From contig SCFE01000003.1 of the NCBI GenBank assembly GCA_004352715.1, positions 3,495,109-3,559,108 on the forward strand: DNA of 64,000 bases. The letters run 5' to 3'. Made by a program: the position numbers and the translations under genes. Under the pieces are notes generated by a model. The model ran no database searches, had not been told where the DNA came from, and saw nothing but the letters and a program-made list of their open reading frames with translations. Below, in pieces: positions 36,370 through 48,411 of this stretch. Within the stretch, counting starts at the first letter, position 1; each line of letters starts with the position of its first letter. This stretch comes from Hofstenia miamia. Taxonomy: Eukaryota; Xenacoelomorpha; Acoela.

Positions 36370-37274
36370 TTTTTGTAAGAGCTGGTATCTGTTTGCTTAT
36401 TTTTACAAAATTGTTTTTCATAAATGTTTAGATATTTAATACCATGTAATGTGTTAATTTTGGATACCATATGCAAGTGCATTTATTATTTAACAGTCTT
36501 TAATTATAAAGGTTAATAATTTAGCCGGTTATTAATTTTTTTTGCATTAGTGATCATTTGTTTTCGTTCTACGCCTCTGTATAGTATCGCATCTGTAATG
36601 TAAAATTACTGTTTCGTATTCCTTTAAATCGTCAAATGTAATTTACATAATTTCCTATTTGTATTTTTTTTTGGCGCGTAAATTTTTTGAATTTCAAATA
36701 TACAGATTGTCACAAGTATAGCATCGGAATTTAGCTAATCTGAAATCTATAATTTTCAAACAATTTTGGAGNGTGGTTTTCATAAATGTTTAGATATTTA
36801 ATACCATGTAATGTGTTAATTTTGGATACCATATGCAAGTGCATTTATTATTTAACAGTCTTTAATTATAANTTTTTGTAAGAGCTGGTATCTGTTTGCT
36901 TATTTTTACAAAATTGTTTTTCATAAATGTTTAGATATTTAATACCATGTAATGTGTTAATTTTGGATACCATATGCAAGTGCATTTATTATTTAACAGT
37001 CTTTAATTATAAAGGTTAATAATTTAGCCGGTTATTAATTTTTTTTGCATTAGTGATCATTTGTTTTCGTTCTACGCCTCTGTATAGTATCGCATCTGTA
37101 ATGTAAAATTACTGTTTCGTATTCCTTTAAATCGTCAAATGTAATTTACATAATTTCCTATTTGTATTTTTTTTTGGCGCGTAAATTTTTTGAATTTCAA
37201 ATATACAGATTGTCACAAGTATAGCATCGGAATTTAGCTAATCTGAAATCTATAATTTTCAAACAATTTTGGAG
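36370..37274 (+). repeat. 402-bp direct duplication around Ns (probable assembly artefact)
   Basis: 36370-36771 reappears, identical by eye, at 36873-37274. Between them, bounded by N at 36772 and N at 36872, lies a 99-bp third partial copy (matching about 36413-36510). Single Ns at both junctions suggest contig ends placed side by side. The sequence is non-coding. Confidence 0.88.
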
Positions 37275-38057
37275 GAATGTTAATTTAATTCATGCTAAGC
37301 AGCCCCTTAGTCAGAAGTGCGATTTATTTTGCCAAAATGTCGAGCCAATATCAATTGTTGAAAATTGCATCAGATTTATTTTTAGAATATTTCATCACAT
37401 TAAAAACGGTGATTGGATATTTGAACCTAATATTTTGTCTGACATTTAAGCGACTTACAAGTTTTGAGACTTAAGTTTGTTATAATAGTTGAATTAAAGG
37501 TCTTTGACGACCATGGCTTGAGCGTTAAAATAAAAAATTAGTATTTAAAATCAAATCGTTTAATTACAAAATTATATTATTATAAAACAAATGTCTCAGT
37601 CTTCGTTTTGGAAACGAATTCCATTTTACTTGAATGTCCTCTTCCAATCGTAACCTAGGTTATTGTCATTTTGCATAATTTCTAAGGAAGCTAAAAAATT
37701 ATCTTTACTAAAATGTAATCAACTCACAGTTCAAAGTAATAATTATTTCAATGTATATAATTGTCTTATTTGCTAGGAAAGTCGTACAATTTGGCAAAAT
37801 GAATGATGTTGATCAATCGTAACATATTTTAGACGCCATCTAGCGTATACAATAAAACTTTTCATAATTTTCTGTTATGAACTTTTAAATTTGAAGTTAA
37901 CCACCACTTCAAAAATGATTTTCAGTAGCTACTCTGAATCTTTTTTGCATTGAGTGCACATGTACACATTGTCAGAAGGCTTGATATTTTTATCTCATCC
38001 TTGCAACTACATTCAAACCTTAATGTATAAAGTTCACTTTTCACAGGTATTTTGGAT
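37275..38057. other. Non-coding stretch
   Basis: No gene or repeat is recognised. Confidence 0.35.
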
Positions 38058-38694
38058 CAGACTTGGAACCGGCGGTATTTTTTCCAGCCGGTTTACAAAC
38101 ACTAGTTAATTAGCTGAATGATGTATAATGGTGCCATTTCTTGCCGCGTTAATTTTAACTTGTTAAATTGCTATCCTGAAGAAAACATTCAATTTCATAC
38201 AATTGTTTATTCAATGCCTTAAAATATTTTGCATAGTAATCATTAACAACACTCAGTTAATTAATAACCATCACTAAACAGAAGAAATAGAAATTTTCTC
38301 TTAGTACAATGAAACAATACATTGTTTTGTTGGTCCAAAGAATACCCGGCCATTGATGATCGACGTACGCTTCTTTAAGCACTGTTAGAGATTCAACAGA
38401 ATGATTTACTACATAATGGCTGTCCTTTACACACAATAATTTTTCATGTTTTAAAAGCTAGAATTGATTTATTATTGTGTAAGTTTCAACGGAATATAAT
38501 TGTTGCCTAATAAGTTGGATATTGCTATTAATTTATACAGAACTATGTTAACTCGTAAGTTTTGAATTTTCAAAATCGGGTCGTTTATTCAATGCATTTC
38601 TAAGGCAAAATACTAATGCATATTTTAATCATGAAGACTGCCCGCGAAATTCTTTTCGACCGAGCCGGATTAAACCCGGCCGGTTCCAACTCTG
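38058..38694. mobile_element. Probable hAT-type element, 637 bp
   Basis: The left end CAGACTTGGAACCGGCGG and right end (minus strand) CAGAGTTGGAACCGGCCGG pair closely. Further CCGG-type motifs (CCAGCCGG left, GAGCCGG right) form the subterminal zones. The 8-bp flanks do not match, so the insertion is old or the right border is a few bases further on. No ORF. Confidence 0.55.
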
Positions 38695-39237
38695 CTCTGT
38701 TTTAATAATGATTTCCCACCAATTTATTTATTGTAAATGCATGTATCATATTGAGCATAATATTAGATATGAAAGCATGATTATTAACGCCTCAAACTAA
38801 ATTATAAAGTACATAGCATTTACTACAATTGCTATCACATTTTTAACACATTTAGTGCTACTTAATGGAAAATATTGTTAGTTCTACAATGCCATTGAAG
38901 TTACCTTGTTAAATAAATTTCAATGTATAAACGCTATCATTGGCGAAATATTTTCCAATTGAATTGTTTCGTGTGTTGTTCAGTAAGCCTTCTATGTAAA
39001 TAAACATTCCTGAGTAAAAGTTAGTTTTTTACTGTTCACTAAATTTCCCAACTTTGGATTGATGGAGTACATCACAAATGATTATTTGCTACTCTCACTT
39101 TTCTTTGTTGTATTTGCTGTTCGAGATTTCCCAATAGAGTAGAGTTCAGGATTGTTTCTGACTAATGCTAACAGTTATGCTCTTAGGCAAGTCAATGTAT
39201 TGTTTTTTGAACTTGATATGATCCCATTTCCCATAAT
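38695..39237. other. Non-coding stretch
   Basis: Nothing recognised; it may include decayed DNA of the transposon whose gene remnant follows. Confidence 0.3.
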
Positions 39238-39712
39238 TCATAAACGTAAGACATCATTAGGAAAATGCTTATTGGCTTGAGAAAGTAAACCTGTAATCAT
39301 GAAATGAACGTATTGGTCCGCCTTCATGTTGCCTTCCACAGTCGATTCAACAATTGATTGTATAATTTGTAATTTTTGATGCCAGACTAAAGCATTGGAT
39401 GCTGACTTGCATGTGAAAATGGATTCGTCAGAAAGCAAATCTTAGTTTAATAATAATCCATGATCATTTCAAGGAAGGGTGTCTTGCATGATAGGTATCA
39501 AGACCAGCCTTTGTATTTGAGTGATGAGTGGCAATCACCAGTTGATGGGGCTGTGGTGTATTCATTTTCTGTTTTGGACACATGATTGGTGTTACCAATT
39601 TGAAACCAACAGTAGTGAAATGCCAGACTCTGATTTTTGTAAACAAATAATGAAGTAAATCGTCATACGTCAATTGCAACCAATGAATGCTCAATCCATT
39701 GAAAGTGAGCAC
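39238..39712 (-). pseudogene. Decayed Tc1-like transposase fragment
   Basis: On the minus strand, 39712-39464 gives residues ending near AGLDTYHARHPSL, like the linker before the Tc1 catalytic domain. After a change of frame, 39438-39238 gives LSDESIFTCKSASNALVWHQ, with the first catalytic Asp in SDES. GNMKADQYVHFMITGLLSQA follows, the Tc1 GTMNADxY region, then ANKHFPND. The middle GGGSxMVWG block and the second and third acidic residues are lost. No terminal repeats were identified. It is distinct from both Tc1 elements at 18-21 kb. Confidence 0.72.
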
Positions 39713-40725
39713 TATACACTTTTATTGTACAGAATTGTACTAAAATTGCTGTGCAAGTTGATTACCATACACTGTAAGCAATGCTGCATAATGCTGTTCT
39801 CTATTCAGACCAGGAACGTTTATTTTCAGAATTGTAAATATTTATTATTGATCTTTCAAAGTTTGTAAGGGCAAGTTCTTAATGATGTTTTATTTTACAT
39901 GTATGCTTAAGCCTTAAGGACATTTTTAGAGTTTCCTAAACCATCTCACATTCATTGGCATCCTCAATCGCCTGACATCACTTATATCTCGTTTGTTATC
40001 ATTATTTATTCTTTACATTTTAAATACGTATTCCTTTATTCTGTTGGTGAACTTCGCAAATTTAATCTCTATATTTCATAGGTTTTCAAGTTTTTTTATA
40101 AACTCTCTATAAAAAATCGATTAAAATTTTGCAGTTTTTATGTTTGAAAATTTAACCAAAAGTGATTTCGTCAGAAGAAACCTGAATTTAGTTTTGTAGA
40201 ATCTTCCCAGTCCCTGACTCTAAAGTGGCGGTATCATAAAGGAAAAATGTGTAAAGGCTGCACGGAATATAGACATCTGTGCTTCAACGGTTCATATCTT
40301 TTAAGTGGCAATTATAATGCTATTGCGAATGTAATTGAAAATATAATTACATACTGTGATAATTTCTTATTACCGCATGTCTTTATTCCTTTATTAGCAT
40401 AAATTATACATACATGTATATATATTCTTTTTAATGTCAGTGATTATGCTACGTTACTTTCTAATGGCGGTAAATCGTTTGTTAATTATTAGTAAAATTC
40501 TCATTAAAATGTTCGTTACATATTCACTATATATCCATATTTAATTTCAAGTTCAGAACAAATCTATATATTTGCTCCAAAAATAATGTCGAAATTCAGT
40601 GATTGTCTAACCCTATCAAGAAAGTTGGGCTAGTAGACCCATAGTCTCAAACTTAAATTTTTCTGACATTTTGTAACACTTACACAAAGGCATTTTATAA
40701 GAACTCTTAAATGGAAGGCACAAAT
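39713..40725. other. Non-coding stretch
   Basis: No gene or repeat is recognised. Confidence 0.35.
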
Positions 40726-41081
40726 TAGAGATGTGCGCGGTAGTCATTTTATAAATTTTGCAGGAATACGAAACTCTCCGCGGTATACCGCAATGGTTCA
40801 AATTTAAGACAGTTACCGCAAAATCCTAATTCATTATCTTAACAACACAAAAGTTAATAAAGTTTTTACTGCTAAGCATTTTTTTCATTTAAATTGCAAA
40901 TTCTATTAATATTTAAGAGTCATATTCTTCTTAAAATAGTTAATATTTGGCATTTTTTAATATTAATTTTCATCAAATTCGCAGTGTACTTTCTTTGACC
41001 GACGTTGTCACCGCATGTTTTGTCAACGCGGTGTACCGGAATGACCGGTTCCTAACCGCTACCGCATCACGCCCATCTCTA
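40726..41081. mobile_element. hAT-type MITE, 356 bp, CGGTA-rich ends
   Basis: Starts TAGAGATGTGCGCGGTAG and ends inverted as TAGAGATGGGCGTGATGCGG. A perfect 8-bp target-site duplication GCACAAAT lies at 40718-40725 and 41082-41089. Repeated CGGTA/TACCG motifs sit inside both ends. Non-coding. Confidence 0.93.
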
Positions 41082-41374
41082 GCACAAATATAGAAGAGAT
41101 CCATTTTGAAATATGATAGAACAATTTAGGGATTGAAACGAAACAATATTTTTTTTCGTTTTGTTAACATACCAAACCAACAAGCAATTTATCCAAGTTT
41201 TTTATATCAACTATGAAACTAAATGTATTTTACTGATAAAGCTTAGCATATCAATATGTCCAACATCATTCATCAAAGCACTCAAACATGCCTGTCCGAT
41301 TTCGGTATCTACCTTAACGTGTATTGCAGACGTAAAAGCGAAAAAATATCCTAATGCGCAAAAGTACGTGCAAA

Positions 41375-41550
41375 CAACATCCAAAGTATATCCATGGACT
41401 TCTACGTTAGTAAATTATCGTAGAAGTCCATGGTATATCTTAGCCGACATCCAAAAGGTATCCTAGCAATGCACATTTGAATTCCAAAAAATGTCAATTT
41501 GTCACCCACGAAATACATCCAAATGACATCCCACATAGACATCCAATAAA
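41375..41550. repeat. Perfect 15-bp hairpin within a cluster of ACATCC motifs
   Basis: Arms CCATGGACTTCTACG (41392-41406) and CGTAGAAGTCCATGG (41419-41433) are exact, with a 12-base loop, extended by TATA on each side after one mismatch. Around it the phrase ACATCC, usually followed by A residues, recurs five times in about 170 bp. The origin is unknown. Confidence 0.8.
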
Positions 41551-41884
41551 GAATGTTGTAAAAAAGTTGTCAATATTGCACGGCCATGCGGTTCCAATAA
41601 TATTTGAATAATTTAATATGTAAGGAAGCATTTTGAAGATATTCCAGGAGTGCTTAATAGTTAGTATCAACCTTAAACAGCATTTGAAGAACAAACCGTT
41701 TTTCCACATTTACAAAGAATTTTCTCCAAGCCTATTACCAAATTTGAAAACTTTGGGGCATGGTTAGGTCTATTGGGAACCCGCTTTAATGCAATGTTGA
41801 AAATTTCTGTTAAAGCGTATTGCTGTGGCAGAACTTGTTGAAAATATTAACAAGTTTTCCTTGAAAATTTCGAATTTTTGAAAA

Positions 41885-42060
41885 AGATTTAAATTCTCTC
41901 CATGCCTAGTGTTCATGCATTTAGAAGGTTTTGAGCCCTTGGAGGCAACAAAGAACTTTGACTGTTTCTTGGAACGTGCAAAGATATTCCAAACCCATTA
42001 AGGCGTGCCGTGCGCAAAGTCATAGGTCGCGAGGCCGAAGCGTTTAAAATTTTTTTATAG
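41885..42060. repeat. Dispersed repeat, copy C
   Basis: Blocks CTCCATGCCTAGTGTTCATG, CCCATTAAGGCGTGCCGTGC and GTCGCGAGGCCGAAGCG align in order with 24640-24760. Non-coding, GC-richer than the neighbourhood. Confidence 0.45.
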
Positions 42061-43931
42061 GATCATGAAATTTTTTTAAAATCTCTGGGGTGTCTACGGT
42101 TAAGCACTTCTTGAGACATTCATTCTGTGCGACCACGTGGATTGACAAAATATATTAAACGAGATATTTTCAGAATTTTCTTGATTCAGTATTTTGCCTG
42201 AGACCTTCCAACGTTTGATTCTAGATTACTCCTAATATCATTGCTTTGCTTATGATTAAATATTCGGCATTAGAAGTAGAACTCCACTACCTTGTTTGTT
42301 TTACCTAATGGATTGTCGGATAATCAGGCCCTCCTGAATACTGTGTATGATGCATTTTCAAAATCTTCGACTTTGAAATTGATAGAATAACATTATTTTT
42401 AAACCTTGTAATTGTTTATATTCAACATTTTTGCTGCTAAGAGTTTGAAAGTTCAAATATATATAGTTAACAGAATTTGTTTTTCCATCCAGATTTTGAA
42501 TATATAATTCGAAAGTTGAAATCGGGCCTTGGTTTGTCTCAATACTGTGAACAGTTAATAAAGAGAAATATTTAATAGTAGTTATTATTTTAATATATTT
42601 TTAATGCTGCCCCAGAGTTGGAATTGGGCTGGGACTAAACTTGGTTTTAGCTGGACCACATTTTCGCCATTGAACTTTGGGCCGTGTCAGGCTTGGGCCT
42701 AATGTCTAAATTGGTTTTTGAATTCATGAAAAAAACAAACTTTGCAAATGTTAAAAAATATTCTCTTTAAGTTTAATAAGCCCTGCATTGTTGGCTAGTG
42801 CAATACGTCTAACATCTTAATTTTCTCTGTTTACAAGCAAACAGCGTTCAGCGTTTCAGAAAACTCATTTTGTGCTTGAATAAGCTGACAAAGAAGCTTA
42901 GTAATTGAATATATAAGAACTAATGTGTTCTCTAAATGATAAAAATGCCAATTGCATCCAGAGATAACTCTTCTAGGATAATTAGTTGTGGCAATCCTTA
43001 TGTTACTAAATTGATGGTGGTGGTGGTGGTGGTGGTAGCACGGGTTTATGAAATGAGACATGTACTACAGGTTTAATGTATTATGGTTAAAATCGCAACT
43101 TTTCAATTTAAACGAGTAATGCGCAATTCATTTCAAATTTTGATTGATTATTAAGAGACGTTGAACTTTAGAGTGAACTAATATACTCATTCGTAAAGTA
43201 CGGGTTAATTACCGTTCGACGGAGATGAAAATATCTATTTCTTTGTACTTTTAGCTTTTATCTTTTGTTTAGGAAAATTTTTTTCTTTTGATTGTATTTG
43301 CTCACTTTCTTTGCACGCAAATTGTCAAAAATTTCTCCTCAAACATTGGTTTTGAAGAAATTTGCGTTTAACAATTACAGGTTAAAACTGACAGTTGTTT
43401 ACCACTAGCTTTTCGTGACAGGTTAACGGCTTTGGTTCCCACAAGATTTCTGGTAAGTTTGTTTACGAATCTAGGTAACAACTGGTGCTTTCCGTTTATA
43501 GTTAATGCAAAGTCATTGCCAAATCAACTTTCCATAAATAACCAGTCAACTTAATTTCATTGACTTTCAGCATTACTTTACTTGTAACTCAAAAATGTAT
43601 TACCATGTTGCGGTATTTTTATTACTTAATTACAGACCGTTTTAAATAGTCGTGTAGAGTACCTTTCAAAATTATTTTACATGTATTCCGTTAATATTAA
43701 GCAGAGTTTCCCAAGCGCGACTCTGGAAAAATATAGGATAAAAGTCGATTTCGTATTTATGCAAAATATCCTAATTTTGTGAAAAGGGGACAGATTTGTA
43801 TAAATGTTTCTATGTATTCACATCACGCTGCCGTTTTTTCTCGCAGCTACGCAAGCCTGAATTACATCAAAGCATAAATGTACAACAGCCATGTATCCGG
43901 GAAATTGTTAATATAACAATCAGCGGTAATG
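42061..43931. other. Non-coding stretch with a trinucleotide microsatellite
   Basis: (TGG)7 lies at 43015-43036. At 42613 a lone CAGAGTTGGAATTGGGCTGG resembles a hAT end without a partner. No gene. Confidence 0.5.
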
Positions 43932-44179
43932 GTACGGCAACAGTAAACAATACATACCGTTTAAACCGTGAACGGTAATATTTTGGAAGCAAAGTAACAT
44001 TACGAAAGTGCATGCATTTTCATGAGTTCAGCTAGTGCCTGGCCCTCCACAGCAAATTTTGAAATTTTGAATAACCGAAAACTATAACGGTAAGAACGGT
44101 TCATTGACCGCAACTGGACTGCAACTGCAAGTTGCGGTAACGGTTCTAGTAAGTTAAACCGTTTCTACGTTTGCCGTAC
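43932..44179. mobile_element. Candidate MITE with ACCGT-rich ends
   Basis: The left end GTACGGCAACAGTAAACAA and right end (minus strand) GTACGGCAAACGTAGAAAC are similar, and both are followed by ACCGTT or CGGTTT runs. No target-site duplication, so the borders are uncertain. Confidence 0.38.
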
Positions 44180-47100
44180 AACACGAAGTAATTAATGCGA
44201 AGAATTATTTCCGGCATCGCCGTTTTTGATAATTTTGATGCCTATTGTAATTTGATGCTTAGCTATTACATGTTTATTGGCATTGTGTATATCGAATAAA
44301 CCGAAATCACGGTTTCACCGAAACCGAGCTCATTTTTTGGAAGCATCCGAGCACTATGCGATGAAAATACACGAAATGTGTGTGAACATTATTTACTCTT
44401 GGTTCAGAAACAATTTTCTGAGAAATTCTTAGAAATGGTATTTAAATTGATCAACCATGACTGCATGTAGTTTTAACAAATCAGGAGTGTTCAAAACCTA
44501 ATAAATCAATTGCATGATGGTCATGCTGCAATGTCTTCTGCCCTTTTTGCTATCTTCCATAATAACTCCTTAGATGTTAAGGTTTAGCTTGAATTTCAGT
44601 TGTCTGCGAAAATTCCGTCTGCTTCATTAATAAAGATCGATCAATCCGTCGTTTTTGCTTAATTTTTTCCTGAGAATATTTTTTCGTAGTAATGCTTAAA
44701 TGTCTGGTTTTGGTATAATTGCTTGTTTTTCTATTTGCAATTTTAGAATAAACTCAATTTCAGGTAGTATTGATATAAATGTAAGAGGAGCCCGAATCCA
44801 CTAGTGGTTCAGCCGTTATTTTGTTTTGGCTAGGCTCGGTTACTTTTATGAGACTTATTCATTTGAAATATGTTCAAATTTGTGATTGTTAGTTTTGGAA
44901 ATCAAATATGTAACTTTTTATCATTCTCCTAATGGAATTCTCGTATTTGTCTATGTTCTTCAACCGACTGACAAATATCTCTTTTGTCCAAATTATTTTT
45001 AAACCTTTATAATTAAAATAAAATGCTAAGTAACAATTTTTAGTATATTATTTTTAGTTTTATGGGTTGGTACAGTTTCTTGTGTCGTATGAAAGTTCCT
45101 AAACATTTCAGATATTGAAAAATGATTTTCAAATACTCAATATACTTCATGGATTAAGCATTATTACCTAGACCAGGCGGTATACAGATACAGCGGTATT
45201 TTGGTAATATCGAACAATACCATTATGGCGGTATTTTGCTAAAAATTTTGCCTGTATTAGATTTAGGAGGTGTATGTACTGTGTATCAAAAACAAGGCAC
45301 ATTTATCAAATTTGAAAGGCTATCATGACTTAACTTACTTATTGGCACAATTTGTTTATCAATGTTCTGCACTTAGTGCATGAATGTACTTTTTCTCACG
45401 CTAATTGTAAGTTATTAGTATTTATACGATGAATTCGCCATTTATAATATGTTTATGTTATACCTTGGCTGATTATGACGGTTTAGAAAAATTAGTGATT
45501 GCAGGCATACTAGAAAGCAATTGAGTTAAGTAAGAAATCTACGTACATTTTACGGATTTGAGAACATTCTTTTCAGTTTACAGGAAACTTAAAATGCTAT
45601 TTATTTGTTTTTATACATTATTTGTTTATGTAATATTTTTATTAGAATTCCGTAGTGAAATTATTAAATTTCATTTATTTTGTCTTGGGAGTAAAGATAA
45701 GCAAAGAATTTACAGCATGACGGTCCGGAAGATTGCCTCCAAATTGCAAATTGGCTAGGCATTGCTATTTTTCATTGTCATATTAGCAGATCCTGGTACC
45801 GGTCCGAACCTATATTTCGTATTTAGCATTTTAAGTATCATATATTTGACTGAATTGGCCTCGTATAAGAACACTAATTTTAGTTTTGGGCTTAATTACC
45901 GTTCTATTTGCAACACTAGGTGCGTACTAGTAAGAAATAGGGAATGTTGGCGCGATAGGAAATCCTTCAAGTGTTTCGAGGTATGTTGTATGTGTGTTCG
46001 TGTAAAAGTTTCCGCTATATTTTACGTCATTACCAAATGTGCATAATCGTATAGAAAATCGACTATGCAACTCAATCGCCCATTTAGCGTACTTGGGAGT
46101 AATAAAATTCTCAAGAAGTTCGTTTAGGCGGATTTATTGTCAAAGATAATTATTATTTTGTAGACCAATTCTATGTATGTACAAATGTTGTTTAAAATTT
46201 CTTCCAATTAGTAAAAATAATTTTCTGATCTGCTTAGCATATCCTTAGCTCTCTATAACGATTTTGAATATTTCATGGAATTAAGATTGAAATTATTTGT
46301 TTGATAACGGGTTTATTAAGTAGATGAACATGCTTTGCTATATTATAGAATATTGAACTCAAAGCAGTTGTATGCATTAATGTTCTGCGCCAACACTCAG
46401 TCCCGTGGGACTGTCACCTGGGCAACGCATTTACGTATATTGGATTTTTCGTACATCTATATTCCTATATTTTACAGATTTGCGTTTTATATTGTTTTTT
46501 GTATTTTGATTTTTTCTCGTCTGCTATTTCGTATAATTGTAATAGATGTTTAGAAATGATCCCCTTCATATAAATTGTAACTTTTGTTGCCCACACTTTA
46601 CATTTTTTGCCAGATGTTGAAAAGAAACCAATAATCTATTGATATCTTCTTTTAAGTTAGATTACACTTAATACAGTCTCTTAACCTAATCCTGAAAGAA
46701 AACTGTCAGCCTCAGCTTTCTCTGTTTTGCTTCGTATATATACGATATTCTCTTTAAGCTAATCGTATATTCACGTATATGAGTTTTTTATAACGAATTC
46801 GTATGTGTATATATACGTCAATGCCCTGCACCTGGGATGGAATATTTCGGTGGGATTATTTAAAAGCTGTAGCAACTACACGATTTAATCTCCCTGAATT
46901 TAACAGGAATTTGTAGAATACCAGCTTTTTCCGTCTTTGCTATGCGATTTAATCTGCCAAGTCGGCCTGGTTTAATCGTATACTTAAGTCAGAAAAGTTG
47001 GCATTGGATAAATTCCGGATTTTGTTCCTGTGAAGCAGTTGGTGATGTCTTTACATGATTTAGTCTATCCTAATATTGCTAATAATAATTGGAAATTTGG

Positions 47101-47526
47101 GTCAAAATAGAACCTAGGATGTGGGATAAACCGGACAATGGGACCAATACATTCTGGTCCATCAAACCCTAGCATGCATCAAACTATTGACTTTTGCAAT
47201 TCAGATCAAATCACAAAAAATTAAGGGGTTTACACTTTTGGTTTATTAATGGCGTTTAATAATAAATTTCATAGTTGTAATAATATAAAATCAAATGTTA
47301 GTAAAATCGTTCTTATAAACTTGGCTTTGGGAAAATACAGACATAGACGCTATGGTTGGAAAATAGGAGCAGGTAGAACTAGCTTAAAATGGAATTCTTC
47401 GGGTTCCTGAGACTAAATATTTTAGTGAGACCGGATCGCGAATTACTGAAGAAGCCAGCACAAAGCCTTCAGAATCTCGTTCATTGTTGGTAATTTTGTG
47501 TAAACTAGACATCATACGAAGCATAT
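44180..47526. other. Gene-free stretch with minor repeat debris
   Basis: Near 45170-45240 (ACCAGGCGGTATACAG, GGCGGTATTTTG) and 45785-45810 (CCTGGTACCGGTCC) lie isolated hAT-like CGGTA motifs. At 46735-46815 the palindromic string CGTATATATACG and relatives recur four times in 80 bp. No gene is supported. Confidence 0.4.
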
Positions 47527-48411
47527 CAGGACTGTAAATCGGGAAACCCAATCCAAAATTGAAGTAATGCATTTTGATCCAAGCCAGTCAACTTCTTTTG
47601 AGTTTAATGTACTTTACCCAACCCAAAGTTGTCAAAGTGTTACCCACAATTTCAATACTTTTACAGATTTATGCTTCATTATCAATATATATATGTAAAT
47701 GTGTTTGAAAAGAAATAAATATAAAATGTATTGAAAAGTAAAAATAGATAAAATAGTACTAAGAATAAATGTTTGAAATCTGAAACCCATGCCTACACAT
47801 TGTTCAATAACCTTAAAATGACACATTTTTTTGAAACATTGACTAGGGTTGTGATTACCGGATCATATTTTTATTACCGGTAATTCATTACCGTTTTTTT
47901 GAATTACCAGTATTACCGGTAATATAAACTGATATTTAGAAATATATATACAAATAGATTTGAATAAGCATGGTACGTGCCTAAGTCCTTTAAACAAAAA
48001 TGATAAAATGAAAGATTAACAAAACAGCTCTAACTACAAAATGTCAAGCTTGAATAAAATTTTGATTGTAATGCCACTTCAAAATACAAAGAATGTTCAT
48101 TGTTTCACCGCTCATAAGATTTCTGGTTTTCGTACAGAGTGGCACTAAATGCTCGCTCCCACTCAACAGGAGGAATTGAAAACAAGCAATCACAGACAAA
48201 ATTTAATATTTACTTAAGTTCTTATATAACAACTTAATAAATTTTGGTAAAAAAACGCTAATAGCCTCGCAATTACCGAATTTTCACGTCGATTACCGGT
48301 ATTTCGGCAATACCGGTTACCGGTAATGGCAATCCTAGCATTGACCCGACCCATTTATATGTTTTTATATAATTTTATTGCTTGACCCAATTCATTTGCA
48401 GCCCAGCCCTG
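47527..48411. mobile_element. Probable older hAT-type element split by a younger one
   Basis: The left end CAGGACTGTAAATCGGG and right end (minus strand) CAGGGCTGGGCTGC share the CAGGrCTG terminus. Flanks AAGCATAT and AATCACAT agree at six of eight positions. GGGTTGGGT-like phrases recur inside both ends. Removing the 47844-48337 insert leaves about 383 bp. Non-coding. Confidence 0.42.
47844..48337. mobile_element. hAT-type MITE, 494 bp, ACCGG-rich ends
   Basis: Starts TAGGGTTGTGATTACCGG and ends, inverted, TAGGATTGCCATTACCGG. Target-site duplications ACATTGAC and GCATTGAC match at seven of eight positions. ATTACCGGTAAT palindromes are repeated in both subterminal zones. No ORF. Confidence 0.9.

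Noticed and set aside
42613-42720. hAT terminus CAGAGTTGGAATTGGG
   Set aside because: No right end found downstream; kept only as a remark in the region entry.
45170-45805. A CGGTA-type hAT element between ACCAGGCGGTATACAG and CCTGGTACCGGTCC
   Set aside because: The two motifs do not stand in inverse orientation and the flanks do not match.
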